Shown here: positions 32,278 through 40,102 of the stretch, piece after piece
Layout of the letters: every line of letters starts with the position of its first letter
How positions within the stretch are numbered: the stretch's first letter is position 1
Notes under the pieces: model-generated
Told to the model about the DNA's origin: nothing
Database searches by the model: none
The model's input: only the letters and a program-made list of their open reading frames with translations
Source of the DNA: Streptomyces cyaneus
GTDB lineage: Bacteria > Actinomycetota > Actinomycetes > Streptomycetales > Streptomycetaceae
Reading direction: 5' to 3'
DNA length: 64,000 bases
NCBI RefSeq assembly: GCF_004028635.1
Contig: NZ_RQJW01000007.1
Location: 496,001-560,000 of the forward strand
Position numbers and translations under genes: made by a program

Positions 32278-33514
32278 CGGCGTCCGGGGTACGGTTCAGG
32301 TCGACGACGAAGGCCGGGCCCGGCGTCACCGCTATGCCGTGCGCGGCCGCGGCGGCCGTGAGGGTGTCCGCGCGCCACGGGGCGGGCAGCTCCCACCAGG
32401 CGAAATAGGCGCGCGGATCGGACCGTACGGCGAATCCGCGCAGTTCCTCGCCGACGATCCGCTGTCTGCGCGCCGCGTCCGCCCGCTTCGCCGCGACCAG
32501 CCGCTCCACCGTCCCGTCCCCGATCCATCGCACGGCCGCCTCCACCGCGAAGCGCCCCGCACTCCACCCACCGGACCGCACGGCCGCCGCCACCGCCCCG
32601 AGGCGCGCCTCGGGTACGGCCACGAAGCCGACGGTGAGCCCGGGGGCGACGCGCTTGGAGAGGCCGTCGACGACATGGGTGAGGTCGGGCGCGTGGGCGG
32701 CGAAGGGGTCGTCGTCGGTGAGGAAGGACCAGATGCGGTCCTCGACGACGGGGATGTCCAGGGCACGGACGGCGGCGGCGAGGTGGTGGAGCCGTTCGCC
32801 GCTCGTCGTCAGGGACGTCGGATTGTGCAGCGTCGGCTGGAGGTAGAGCGCAGACAGCGGGGCACTGCGGTGCGCGGCGGCGACGGATTCCGGCCGCACC
32901 CCGCACTCGTCCGCCGCCAGCGGGACCAGGGTGATGCCGAGCCGGGCGGCGATCTCCTTGACCAGGGGGTACGTCAGTGGCTCGACACCGAGGCGCCCGC
33001 CGGGCCGGACGAGGGAGGCGAGGGTGGCGGCGATGGCCTGGCGGGCGTTGCCGGTGAAGAGGAGCCGGTCGGGGGCGGGGCGCCAGCCCGGGGTGGCGAG
33101 GAGGGCGGCCGTCGCCTCCCGGGCCGCGGGTGTGCCGGTGGCGGCGGCCGGGCGCAGGGCCTCGGTCAGGACGTCGGGGCGCAGGAGCGGCGCGAGGGCC
33201 GGGGCGAGGAGCTCCGACTGGCCCGGCGCGGAAGGGTAGTTGAGCTCCAGGTTGACCGGCGCCGCGGTCGCGGCCTCGACGAGCGCCCGCCCACCCGGCC
33301 CCGCCGGAGCGGCCCGCACGAAGGTGCCGCGGCCGACCTCGCCGACGACCAGTCCCCGCCGCACGAGTTCGGCGTACACCCGCCCCGCCGTGGACCCGGC
33401 GATCCCGCGCCGCCGCGCGAACACCCGCTGCGGAGGCAGCCGTTGGCCCGGTTCCAGCCGTCCGGCGGTGATGTCGTCGGCTATGCGGTCGGCGAGGCGC
33501 CGGTAGTCGTCCAC
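32192..33514 (-). CDS. MocR-type regulator: GntR HTH fused to aminotransferase fold
   Basis: A 440-aa protein. The N-terminal GntR winged helix (about 1-75: YRRLADRIADDITAGRLEPGQRLPPQRVFARRRGIAGSTAGRVYAELVRRGLVVGEVGRGTFV) is fused to a type I aminotransferase-like domain. The PLP lysine is expected in VVDGLSKRVAPGLTVGFV, with an Asn/Tyr pattern in YLQPTLHNPTSLT. MocR proteins bind PLP or amino adducts and bind direct repeats in the promoter of the divergent gene. GTG 33514 has GGGGAGAG upstream. The divergent alpha/beta hydrolase is the likely target; the shared gap holds an exact 13-bp direct repeat. Confidence 0.9.
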   Translation of the reverse strand: MDDYRRLADRIADDITAGRLEPGQRLPPQRVFARRRGIAGSTAGRVYAELVRRGLVVGEVGRGTFVRAAPAGPGGRALVEAATAAPVNLELNYPSAPGQSELLAPALAPLLRPDVLTEALRPAAATGTPAAREATAALLATPGWRPAPDRLLFTGNARQAIAATLASLVRPGGRLGVEPLTYPLVKEIAARLGITLVPLAADECGVRPESVAAAHRSAPLSALYLQPTLHNPTSLTTSGERLHHLAAAVRALDIPVVEDRIWSFLTDDDPFAAHAPDLTHVVDGLSKRVAPGLTVGFVAVPEARLGAVAAAVRSGGWSAGRFAVEAAVRWIGDGTVERLVAAKRADAARRQRIVGEELRGFAVRSDPRAYFAWWELPAPWRADTLTAAAAAHGIAVTPGPAFVVDLNRTPDAVRLGLASAAEPDLRRALRTLAGVVRGAP

Positions 33515-33529
33515 GAACTCTCCCCCTGA

Positions 33530-33565
33530 TATTGCACCGAGGGCAAAGATCTTATTGCACCGAGG
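33530..33565. promoter_or_regulatory. 13-bp direct repeat, candidate MocR operator
   Basis: TATTGCACCGAGG occurs at 33530-33542 and again at 33553-33565, 23 bp start to start. The second copy contains TTGCAC, which can act as -35 for the -10 TAGGGT at 33579-33584 of the hydrolase gene (18-bp spacer). Direct repeats are the usual MocR target. Confidence 0.7.
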
Positions 33566-33591
33566 AGTTGAGCCGATCTAGGGTCGTTCAC

Positions 33592-34371
33592 ATGAGCCCT
33601 TTCCTCGCATACGAGGACAAAGACACCGATAGCACCTCGGTCCCCCTTGTCCTCGTCCACGGCCACCCCTTCGACCACACGATGTGGGCCCCGCAGCTCG
33701 AGGCGTTCTCCACCGCCCGCCGGGTCGTGGCACCCGACCTGCGCGGCTACGGCGCCTCCCCGGTCGTCCCCGGCCGCACACTCCTGTCCGACTTCGCCCA
33801 GGACATCGAGGCCCTGCTGGACGACCTGAAGGTGGAGACCTTCGTGCTGGCGGGCCTGTCGATGGGCGGCCAGATCGTCATGGAGTGCTACGACCGCTTC
33901 CCCGACCGCATCCGGGGCCTGGTCCTCGCGGACACCTTCCCCGCGGCGGAGACGGCCGAGGGAAAGAAGGCACGGGGCGCCATGGCGGACCGACTGCTGC
34001 GCGAGGGCATGCGTGGATACGCCGACGAGGTGCTGGAGAAGATGGTCGCGCCGTACGCGGACGCCGAGGTCAAGGCCCACGTCCACCGCATGATGACGGC
34101 GACACCGCCGGAGGGCGCCGCGGCGGCCCTGCGCGGCCGCGCCGAACGCCCCGACTACCGCGACCTGCTGACCCGGGTCACGGTCCCGGCCCTGGTCGTC
34201 GTGGGCGCGGACGACGCCTACACCCCGGTGTCGGACGCGGAGGCGATGCACGCGACGCTCCCGGACTCGACGCTGCGGGTGATCGAGGGGGCGGCACACA
34301 TGCCGAACCTGGAGCGGCCGGGGGAATTCAACGAGGCGCTGGGGGCGTTCCTGGCCCGCGTCGACGGGTGA
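33592..34371 (+). CDS. Alpha/beta hydrolase
   Basis: A 259-aa cytoplasmic alpha/beta-hydrolase-fold enzyme. It shows the oxyanion HGHPFDHTMW (22-31), nucleophile elbow GLSMGGQ with the catalytic Ser at about 88, the acid in VVVGADDAYTPVSDA and the catalytic His in IEGAAHMPNLERP near the end. The substrate is unknown; esterase, lactonase or haloperoxidase-like activity would all fit. The ATG is preceded by TAGGGT ending 7 nt upstream and lacks a good ribosome binding site, so it is probably leaderless. It is divergent from the MocR regulator. Confidence 0.88.
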   Translation: MSPFLAYEDKDTDSTSVPLVLVHGHPFDHTMWAPQLEAFSTARRVVAPDLRGYGASPVVPGRTLLSDFAQDIEALLDDLKVETFVLAGLSMGGQIVMECYDRFPDRIRGLVLADTFPAAETAEGKKARGAMADRLLREGMRGYADEVLEKMVAPYADAEVKAHVHRMMTATPPEGAAAALRGRAERPDYRDLLTRVTVPALVVVGADDAYTPVSDAEAMHATLPDSTLRVIEGAAHMPNLERPGEFNEALGAFLARVDG

Positions 34372-34391
34372 GCCGTACGCCACCCAGGACC

Positions 34392-34592
34392 CTATGCGCC
34401 ACTCGAAGCCATGTTCATGACGGCCACGAGCAGCACGAAAGCGATCGCCACCCCCTGGACGGCCTTCCCCCAACCAGGCATGGGCTCGCCCCTCTTGGCC
34501 GCCGACCGCGCGGCGGTGAAGGCGACCAGCAGCCCTACGACGGCGAGAGGGGCGAGGACCAGGGTCAGCCAGTTGATCTGCACGGGCGTCAT
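34392..34592 (-). CDS. Small two-helix membrane protein (66 aa)
   Basis: Reads MTPVQINWLTLVLAPLAVVG and continues with a short basic loop (ARSAAKRGEPMPGWG) and a second helix (AVQGVAIAFVLLVAVMNMAS). ATG 34592 has GGAGAT 8 nt upstream. Convergent with the alpha/beta hydrolase, 20 bp apart. No family or function known. Confidence 0.65.
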   Translation of the reverse strand: MTPVQINWLTLVLAPLAVVGLLVAFTAARSAAKRGEPMPGWGKAVQGVAIAFVLLVAVMNMASSGA

Positions 34593-34750
34593 CTCGGGAT
34601 CTCCTTGCTCGACTGTTCCACTCGGTGACCGGCGCACCATCATCGGCGCGTCCCCCCGGGACCCCTCCCGCCGCCACGCAACCTTCGCCCCATGACCCCC
34701 GTCTTTGAGGGAGGATTCGGGCATCCCACCCACGAGCGGAAGGCCGGGAC

Positions 34751-35770
34751 TTGGAGACTGCGGCGGCCGAGTGGACGGCGTCCCCGGACGGCATGCCCGC
34801 ACGCCGGGCCGGGCGGCGGTTCGGTGCCTGGTCGGCCGGCCTGCTGTTCCTGGGCGTGAGCGTGGTCGTCGGCTGCCGGGTCGCCGACACCGACGGCATC
34901 ACCCCCGTCCCACAGCTCCTCGCCTTCCTGCCATGGCTGCTCGTGCCCACCGGACTCGGACTGCTGCTCGCGCTGTTCTCGCGCTGGTGGTTCGGCGTCG
35001 TGTGGGCCGTCGCCCTGGTCGGGCTGCTGGCCTGGTTCATCGAGCCGTACGGGAAGACCGGTGAGCCGGGCGGGCCCGCGCTGGTCTCCTTCCGGGTGCT
35101 GACCTCGAACGTCGAGTTCGGGCAAGCGACCGACTCCCTCGTCGCCACCGTGCGCCGGGAGAAGCCGGACATCGTGTTCGTCCAGGAGTGCGAGTACACC
35201 TGCGACGCCAGGCTCAAGGAGGCCTTGGGCACCGACTATCCGCACCGGGCGGCCCAGGTCGCGGCCGGTTCGGCGGGCTCGGTCGTGCTCAGCCGCTTCC
35301 CGCTCGACTCCGCCGCCTCCGCCGACGGCGTCGACGGCTTCATGGCCATGCCGGGCGCCGTGGCCGACGTACGGGGGCGTGCCGTGCGGCTCCAGCTCGC
35401 GCACCCCGTGCCGCCGCTGCCCGGCCGTATCGACCTGTGGCGCCGGGAACTCGGTGAGCTGCGGGACTTCGCGGCCGAGGACGCCGCGGACCGCAGGACG
35501 CCCCTGATCCTCGCCGGGGACTTCAACGCCTCCCAGGACCACGCCGCCTTCCGTCGCATCCTCGACACCGGGCTGCGCGACGCCGCCCGGCTCGCCGGCC
35601 ATGACCGCACACCCAGCTGGCCGGCCCCCACGACACCTGCCTTCGGCGTGCAGATCGACCACGTGCTGCTCTCCGCCGACTTCTCCGCCCGCACCGCCCG
35701 CTTCCTCGACCTGGCGGACACCGACCACCGCGCACTGCTCACCGACGTCACGCTCCACCAGCGGCGATGA
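34751..35770 (+). CDS. Membrane-anchored endonuclease/exonuclease/phosphatase (EEP) protein
   Basis: A 339-aa protein. It has three N-terminal helices (about 25-95: SAGLLFLGVSVVVGCRV, LLAFLPWLLVPTGLGLLLALF, VWAVALVGLLAWFI) and then an extracytoplasmic EEP domain (about 110-338) with the DNase I-type active-site set: LTSNVEF (Asn), IVFVQECE (Glu), LAGDFNASQDH (Asp/Asn), VQIDHVLLS (Asp-His) and TDHRALLTD (final Asp-His). Such proteins cleave phosphodiesters in nucleic acids or lipids; the substrate is unknown. TTG 34751 with GGAAGG upstream is preferred; ATG 34793 is the alternative. The FUSC gene starts about 20 bp later, probably in one operon. Confidence 0.85.
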   Translation: METAAAEWTASPDGMPARRAGRRFGAWSAGLLFLGVSVVVGCRVADTDGITPVPQLLAFLPWLLVPTGLGLLLALFSRWWFGVVWAVALVGLLAWFIEPYGKTGEPGGPALVSFRVLTSNVEFGQATDSLVATVRREKPDIVFVQECEYTCDARLKEALGTDYPHRAAQVAAGSAGSVVLSRFPLDSAASADGVDGFMAMPGAVADVRGRAVRLQLAHPVPPLPGRIDLWRRELGELRDFAAEDAADRRTPLILAGDFNASQDHAAFRRILDTGLRDAARLAGHDRTPSWPAPTTPAFGVQIDHVLLSADFSARTARFLDLADTDHRALLTDVTLHQRR

Positions 35771-35790
35771 GCTGAACCGGGGTGCCCATA

Positions 35791-37755
35791 ATGGGCCGCA
35801 TGCCCCGCGAGCTGCCCATCGGCCTCACACCCCCCGACTGGCTCGTGCGGAACCTGCGGGCCCAGCCGGCCCCCGTCAACTGGCCCGCCGTGGTCCGCGC
35901 CGCCGTCGCGATGGCCCTCCCCCTGGCCATCGGCCTCGCGGTCGACCGCCCCTTCTACGGCGCCCTCGCCTCCATGGGCGCCCTCAACGGCGTCATCAGC
36001 GACACCGCCGCCGCCTACCGCGTCCGCATCCCCACCATCGCCATCCCCCAGCTCTCCGGCGCCGTCGGCGTCACCGTCGGTGCCCTGGTGTACGGCCACG
36101 GCTGGGTCGCCGTCGCCGCGGTCACCGGCGTCGCGCTGGTCTCCGGGATGATCTCGACGATCGGCGCGGTCGCCTCCGCGGCGGGGCTGGTGCTGCTGCT
36201 GACCTGCGTGGTCGGCGCGGGTCTTCCGATGCCGGGCGAGTGGTGGCTGGCGCCGCTGCTGATGTCCGGCGGCGGGCTGCTGGTGCTGGTCCTCGCGCTG
36301 CTGGCCTGGCCACTGAGGTCGGGGGTGCCGGAGCGGGCCGCGGTCGCGAACACCTATCGGGCGGTCGCCGAGCTGTTGGCGGCCGGGGGCAGCGGCAGCA
36401 CACCGGCGTACGACGACGCCCGGCACGCCGTCACCCAGTCCCTGAACCAGTCGTACGACATCATCCTCGCCCACCGCGCCCGCCATCACGGCCGCAGCCC
36501 CGAACTGACCCGGCTGCTGGCCCAGCTGAACGCCATCACCCCGGTCGTGGAGGCCGCCCCCGCCGCCCACCTCAGCGGCACCCCGCTCCCGCCCGACATC
36601 CCGGCTGCCGTACGGCATCTGGCCTCCGCCGTCGAGACCGGCCGCCCGGGCCCGACAGGGCTGAAGCTCCCCACCCCGACCACCGAGACCGCCCGCGCCG
36701 TCGACCACGCCCTGCGCCACGCCGCCGAGGTCGTCACCAGCCCGGACGTGGACCCGCGCGGCGTCGACGACCGCCTCGGCCGACCGGCCGCGCTCGGCAT
36801 CCGCGCCGCCCGCGCCCTGCGCGATGTGACGCTCTCCGCCGCCTCCTGGCGCTACGGCCTGCGCCTCGCCCTGTGCATCGGGATCGCCCAGGCGCTGGTG
36901 TCTCTCATCCCGGTCCCCCGCTCCTACTGGGTCGCCCTGACCATCACCTTCGTCCTCAAGCCCGACTTCGGATCCGTCTTCTCCCGCGCCCTGCTGCGCG
37001 CCCTCGGCACGGTCGCCGGGCTGGTGATCGCGGCGGCGGTGCTCGCGGAGGTGCCGCGCGGATGGTGGGACGTACCGGTGCTGTTCCTGCTCGCGCCGCT
37101 GATCCCGGCGCTCACCCCGCGCGGGTACGGCTACCAGACGGCCGCCATCACCCCGGTGATCCTGCTCCTGTCGGACGTCCTGAACCGCGAGGGCACCGCA
37201 CTGCTGCTGCCCCGCCTCGTCGACTCCCTCATGGGCTGCGCGATCGCCCTCGTCGCCGGGTATCTGCTGTGGCCGGAGAGCTGGCACACCCGGGTCGGCG
37301 ACCGGCTCGCGGGCGCCGTGGAGGACACGGCGCGCTATGTGGAGGGCGCCTTCGGGCCACACGCCGTCGACCCGCCGGCCCGCGCCCGGATGCGTCGCCG
37401 CCTCTACCGCGACCTCTCCGCCATCCGCACAGAATTCCAACGCGCCCTGACCGAACCCCCACCGACGGGCCGGCGGGCGGCGGCCTGGTGGCCTCTGGTC
37501 GTGGCGGTGGAACGCATCGTCGACGCGACGACGGCGGCACGGGTACTGGTGAAGTATGGGGCGACTCGGCCGTCGGCGGGTGAAGTATCCCAAGTCGCAC
37601 TACAACTAAGGGAGTTGGCGACCGGGGTGAGAGAGGCCGAGACCCTGTACGAGGTCCGTACAGATCTGACGGGCCCGGCAGACAGCGTCCTGGAGCCCCT
37701 ACGCCAGGAGGTGGCGGCGGCAAGAGCAATCGCGTCACCTCATGGAGAAGGCTGA
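35791..37755 (+). CDS. FUSC-family (aromatic acid/fusaric acid exporter-like) membrane protein
   Basis: A 654-aa protein with two blocks of about five to six helices (about 30-190 and 370-510), each followed by a soluble helical region, the usual FUSC/YccS design. Typical segments are MALPLAIGLAVDRPFYGALASMGALNGVI, TIAIPQLSGAVGVTVGALVYG and, in the second half, SYWVALTITFVLKPDFGSVFSRALLRALGTVAGL. It likely exports aromatic acids or stabilises the envelope; the substrate is unknown. ATG 35791 is chosen for the GGGGTG 6 nt upstream; a GTG at 35782 is in frame. It follows the EEP gene closely. Confidence 0.85.
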   Translation: MGRMPRELPIGLTPPDWLVRNLRAQPAPVNWPAVVRAAVAMALPLAIGLAVDRPFYGALASMGALNGVISDTAAAYRVRIPTIAIPQLSGAVGVTVGALVYGHGWVAVAAVTGVALVSGMISTIGAVASAAGLVLLLTCVVGAGLPMPGEWWLAPLLMSGGGLLVLVLALLAWPLRSGVPERAAVANTYRAVAELLAAGGSGSTPAYDDARHAVTQSLNQSYDIILAHRARHHGRSPELTRLLAQLNAITPVVEAAPAAHLSGTPLPPDIPAAVRHLASAVETGRPGPTGLKLPTPTTETARAVDHALRHAAEVVTSPDVDPRGVDDRLGRPAALGIRAARALRDVTLSAASWRYGLRLALCIGIAQALVSLIPVPRSYWVALTITFVLKPDFGSVFSRALLRALGTVAGLVIAAAVLAEVPRGWWDVPVLFLLAPLIPALTPRGYGYQTAAITPVILLLSDVLNREGTALLLPRLVDSLMGCAIALVAGYLLWPESWHTRVGDRLAGAVEDTARYVEGAFGPHAVDPPARARMRRRLYRDLSAIRTEFQRALTEPPPTGRRAAAWWPLVVAVERIVDATTAARVLVKYGATRPSAGEVSQVALQLRELATGVREAETLYEVRTDLTGPADSVLEPLRQEVAAARAIASPHGEG

Positions 37756-37767
37756 GGGGCAGCCAAC

Positions 37768-37830
37768 CTGCTTGGGGGCGCGGGGAACTGCGCGACCAGC
37801 CACACACAACCCGCACCCGCCCACCAAGAC
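37768..37830. repeat. Dispersed Streptomyces intergenic repeat
   Basis: The stretch around GGGGCGCGGGGAACTGCGCG and ACCAGCC, ending in a CA/CCCGC-rich run, is a short sequence that I remember as recurring in many Streptomyces intergenic regions, usually just behind a gene. Here it lies 13 bp after the FUSC stop and may act as its 3' end structure. Confidence 0.5.
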
Positions 37831-37924
37831 AGACCACCCGAGCTACTGGGCGCACACAAGCCGGCGCAGCCGCCCTGTGCAGGAGGGCGACCGCGCCGGG
37901 TGTGGGGGGTGGTCCTTGGCGGAA

Positions 37925-38584
37925 CTAGTGGGCGACCTTGTGCAGAGCCTTGTCCATAGCGGCAGCGAGCCCGTTGGCCCACAACTGCTCCACACGAGCC
38001 CGCTCATTCGCGTCCGGGTTCGCGTTCGTGCAGGACGTGCCGGGCCCGCCGCCCGACATCAGCTCGCTGCACGGCCCCTCGTAGTGGTCCGGCAGCCCGA
38101 GGACATGCCCCGTCTCGTGCGCGGTCACGCGAGTCGAGTCGTACTCCTTGTTCTGCTGGTAGTCGAGGAAGATGTAGCCGTTGCCGTGACCGTCGGTCGA
38201 GGCGTACGAGCCGCGCGAGTCGTTGCCCTCGCGGTAGGTGAAGTCGGCGTTGGAGCCCTCCTGGAGCTTCACGTTGGACACCGAGCTGTTCCATATCTCG
38301 GTGCTGCGGGCTATCTGCGCGCTGAACGTGGGCGCCGCGGACGCGTCGTACGTGACGGTGACCGCCGCCGCCTTCGGGTGCGCGGCACGCTTCTCGGCGA
38401 CCGACTTCAGGACGGCCTGGAAGAAGGCCCGACTGGCGTCGGAGTCGGCCGACTTGGCGACGTAGCCTGCCTGCGCGGGGGCCGGGGCCGCCGTCGCCGG
38501 AGCGACCGTGCCGAAGCCGAGGGCCGCGACACCGAGACCGACTGCCATCGCCGAACGGGCGGACAGGGAAAAGGACATACGCAT
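37925..38584 (-). CDS. snpA: Snapalysin (small neutral zinc metalloprotease, family M7)
   Basis: A 219-aa secreted protease precursor. It has a signal peptide (1-33, ATAA site), a propeptide (about 34-75) and a catalytic domain that includes VTYDASAAPTFSAQIARSTEIWNSSV. The extended zinc motif HETGHVLGLPDH (156-167; ligands His156, His160, Asp166; base Glu157) is intact, followed by the Cys-Ser-Glu-Leu-Met-Ser Met-turn. Two cysteines near the end (PCSEL, SCTNANPD) fit the family disulphide. ATG 38584 follows AGGAG. It is divergent from a LysR regulator, the classic snpA/snpR arrangement in Streptomyces. Confidence 0.93.
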   Translation of the reverse strand: MRMSFSLSARSAMAVGLGVAALGFGTVAPATAAPAPAQAGYVAKSADSDASRAFFQAVLKSVAEKRAAHPKAAAVTVTYDASAAPTFSAQIARSTEIWNSSVSNVKLQEGSNADFTYREGNDSRGSYASTDGHGNGYIFLDYQQNKEYDSTRVTAHETGHVLGLPDHYEGPCSELMSGGGPGTSCTNANPDANERARVEQLWANGLAAAMDKALHKVAH

Positions 38585-38661
38585 CGATGACTCCTAGGTG
38601 GGGGGTGAGTCGTCAAGGCGAGTGTCGGCGCCTGTGCGGCGGCTGTGATGATGGCAACCGG

Positions 38662-38680
38662 TGATAGCACAGCCCTATCA
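38662..38680. promoter_or_regulatory. LysR-type operator dyad
   Basis: TGATAG-N7-CTATCA is a perfect interrupted palindrome of 19 bp in the 172-bp gap between snpA and its divergent LysR gene. It fits the T-N11-A rule for LysR regulators. It is the likely site for autoregulation and snpA activation. Confidence 0.7.
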
Positions 38681-38756
38681 GGGCCCCGATTAGCAAGCTT
38701 CAGGGGGGATTTGTGCGGCTGGTGAAAGCTTTGATTCCGCTTTAGTCTCCGAGGGC

Positions 38757-39734
38757 ATGGACCTCGAGGTGAGACACCTCCGCGCGCTGTGCGCCATAGC
38801 CGACACCGGCAGTCTGCACCGGGCAGCCCGCCAGCTGGGCGTCGCCCAGCCGTCGCTCAGCACACAACTGCGGCGGATCGAGCAGGAGCTGGGCGGCGCA
38901 CTGTTCGTGCGCGCGAGATCCGGCTGCCGCCCCACCCCGCTCGGCCGTCTGGTCCTCAGCCGGGCCCGCCCGCTGGTGGCCGATATGCGTGCCCTGGTCG
39001 CCGAGGCGAGGGCGGCCGCGATGGGCGGCCCGGAGCTGCGGGTCGGCTCGACGGCGAGCAAGGCCCTGGCGGGCTGGCTGCGCCGACTGCGCGGCCACGG
39101 CCAGGACCCGACCCTCCATATGAACGTCTCCCCGAACGCCCTGCTCCGCATGGTCGCCGACGGCCAGCTGGACGTCGCTTTCGTGCACGAGGTGGAGGGC
39201 TCTCCCCTGCGCATACCCCCCGAACTGCGCCTCCGCGTGTTGATGGAACGCGAGCCGCAGTTCGTGTCGCTGCCGACCGACCACCCGGCCGCCGCGAAGT
39301 CGGAGGTCACCCTCCCCGACCTGGCCGACGACCGCTGGATGGTCGACCCGACGGTCGACGGAGAGTGGGACGCCGTGCAGCGGATGTTCCGCGCGGCCGG
39401 CGTCAACCCCCATGTCCTGCACGGCGACTACTACACGGCGGACGCCCTGGTCGCCACCGGCGAGGTGGTCGCCGTCTGCCAGCCGACCCACGCCGACAGC
39501 CCCACCATGGCGGTACGGCGCCTGCACGGCGACCCGCTCGGCGTACGCCTGCTCCTCGCGGCCCGTACGGAGACGGACCTGGACGGCGTCTATCCCGCGC
39601 TGGAGGAGGCGTACTGGGAGGCGGCGCGGCAGGCACCGGCGTACCGGGAGTGGCTGGAACGCGACGGCGAGCGGCATCCGTCGGGTCAACCCCGCGCCTT
39701 GCGGAGGATCGTTACGTCATCCTCGTGCAGGTGA
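38757..39734 (+). CDS. LysR-family regulator of snapalysin
   Basis: A 325-aa protein. The winged HTH (1-60: MDLEVRHLRALCAIADTGSL, HRAARQLGVAQPSLSTQLRRIEQELG) is followed by a periplasmic-binding-like effector domain (about 92-300: ELRVGSTASKALAGWLRRL, LDVAFVHEVEGSPLRIPPELRLRVLMEREPQFVSLPTDHPAA). Divergent LysR proteins activate small neutral protease genes in Streptomyces; the position next to snpA and the shared dyad operator support the same role. The effector is unknown. Start ATG 38757. Confidence 0.9.
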   Translation: MDLEVRHLRALCAIADTGSLHRAARQLGVAQPSLSTQLRRIEQELGGALFVRARSGCRPTPLGRLVLSRARPLVADMRALVAEARAAAMGGPELRVGSTASKALAGWLRRLRGHGQDPTLHMNVSPNALLRMVADGQLDVAFVHEVEGSPLRIPPELRLRVLMEREPQFVSLPTDHPAAAKSEVTLPDLADDRWMVDPTVDGEWDAVQRMFRAAGVNPHVLHGDYYTADALVATGEVVAVCQPTHADSPTMAVRRLHGDPLGVRLLLAARTETDLDGVYPALEEAYWEAARQAPAYREWLERDGERHPSGQPRALRRIVTSSSCR

Positions 39735-39807
39735 CGGAGGGCGAGTCCGAGGGCCGGCAGGCGCAATGATCGATCTGCTCAGCCGCTCTCCCGACAAGGG
39801 GATTTTC

Positions 39808-40023
39808 ATGCGTCGTACCGCCACCGTCCTGCTCGGCACTCTCGCCCTCGCCGGAGCCATGGCCCCGGCCGCCAACGCCGTGCCGGACCCGGTGGGCACC
39901 GTCACCTGCCTCGCCGAGACCCCGGCCGCAGTGACCGGGCTCGTCGACCCGGCCGCCCTGCTCGACCCCGCCGCGCTCCTGGACCCGGCCGCGGCCCCGG
40001 GCGTGAGCTGCCTCGCTCCCTGA
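39808..40023 (+). CDS. Small secreted protein (71 aa) with DPAALL repeats
   Basis: The signal peptide (1-24, MRRTATVLLGTLALAGAMAP, site ANA) leaves a mature peptide of 47 residues. Two cysteines (VTCLAE and VSCLAP) flank three DPAALL-type repeats, so a disulphide loop is likely. ATG 39808 has AAGGGGA upstream. No family is certain; similar small Cys-paired exported proteins occur across Streptomyces. It has its own terminator. Convergent with the PhoX gene. Confidence 0.7.
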   Translation: MRRTATVLLGTLALAGAMAPAANAVPDPVGTVTCLAETPAAVTGLVDPAALLDPAALLDPAAAPGVSCLAP

Positions 40024-40040
40024 GCTCTACGCACACACAG

Positions 40041-40071
40041 GCGGGCCGCTCTCGCGAGGAGGGCGGCCCGC
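40041..40071. terminator. Terminator between small secreted protein and phoX
   Basis: Arms GCGGGCCGC (40041-40049) and GCGGCCCGC (40063-40071) form a 9-bp perfect stem with a 13-nt loop between convergent genes. Confidence 0.75.
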
Positions 40072-40102
40072 ATGCGTATGGGTGCGTAGGCAATCACGCG
40101 CC

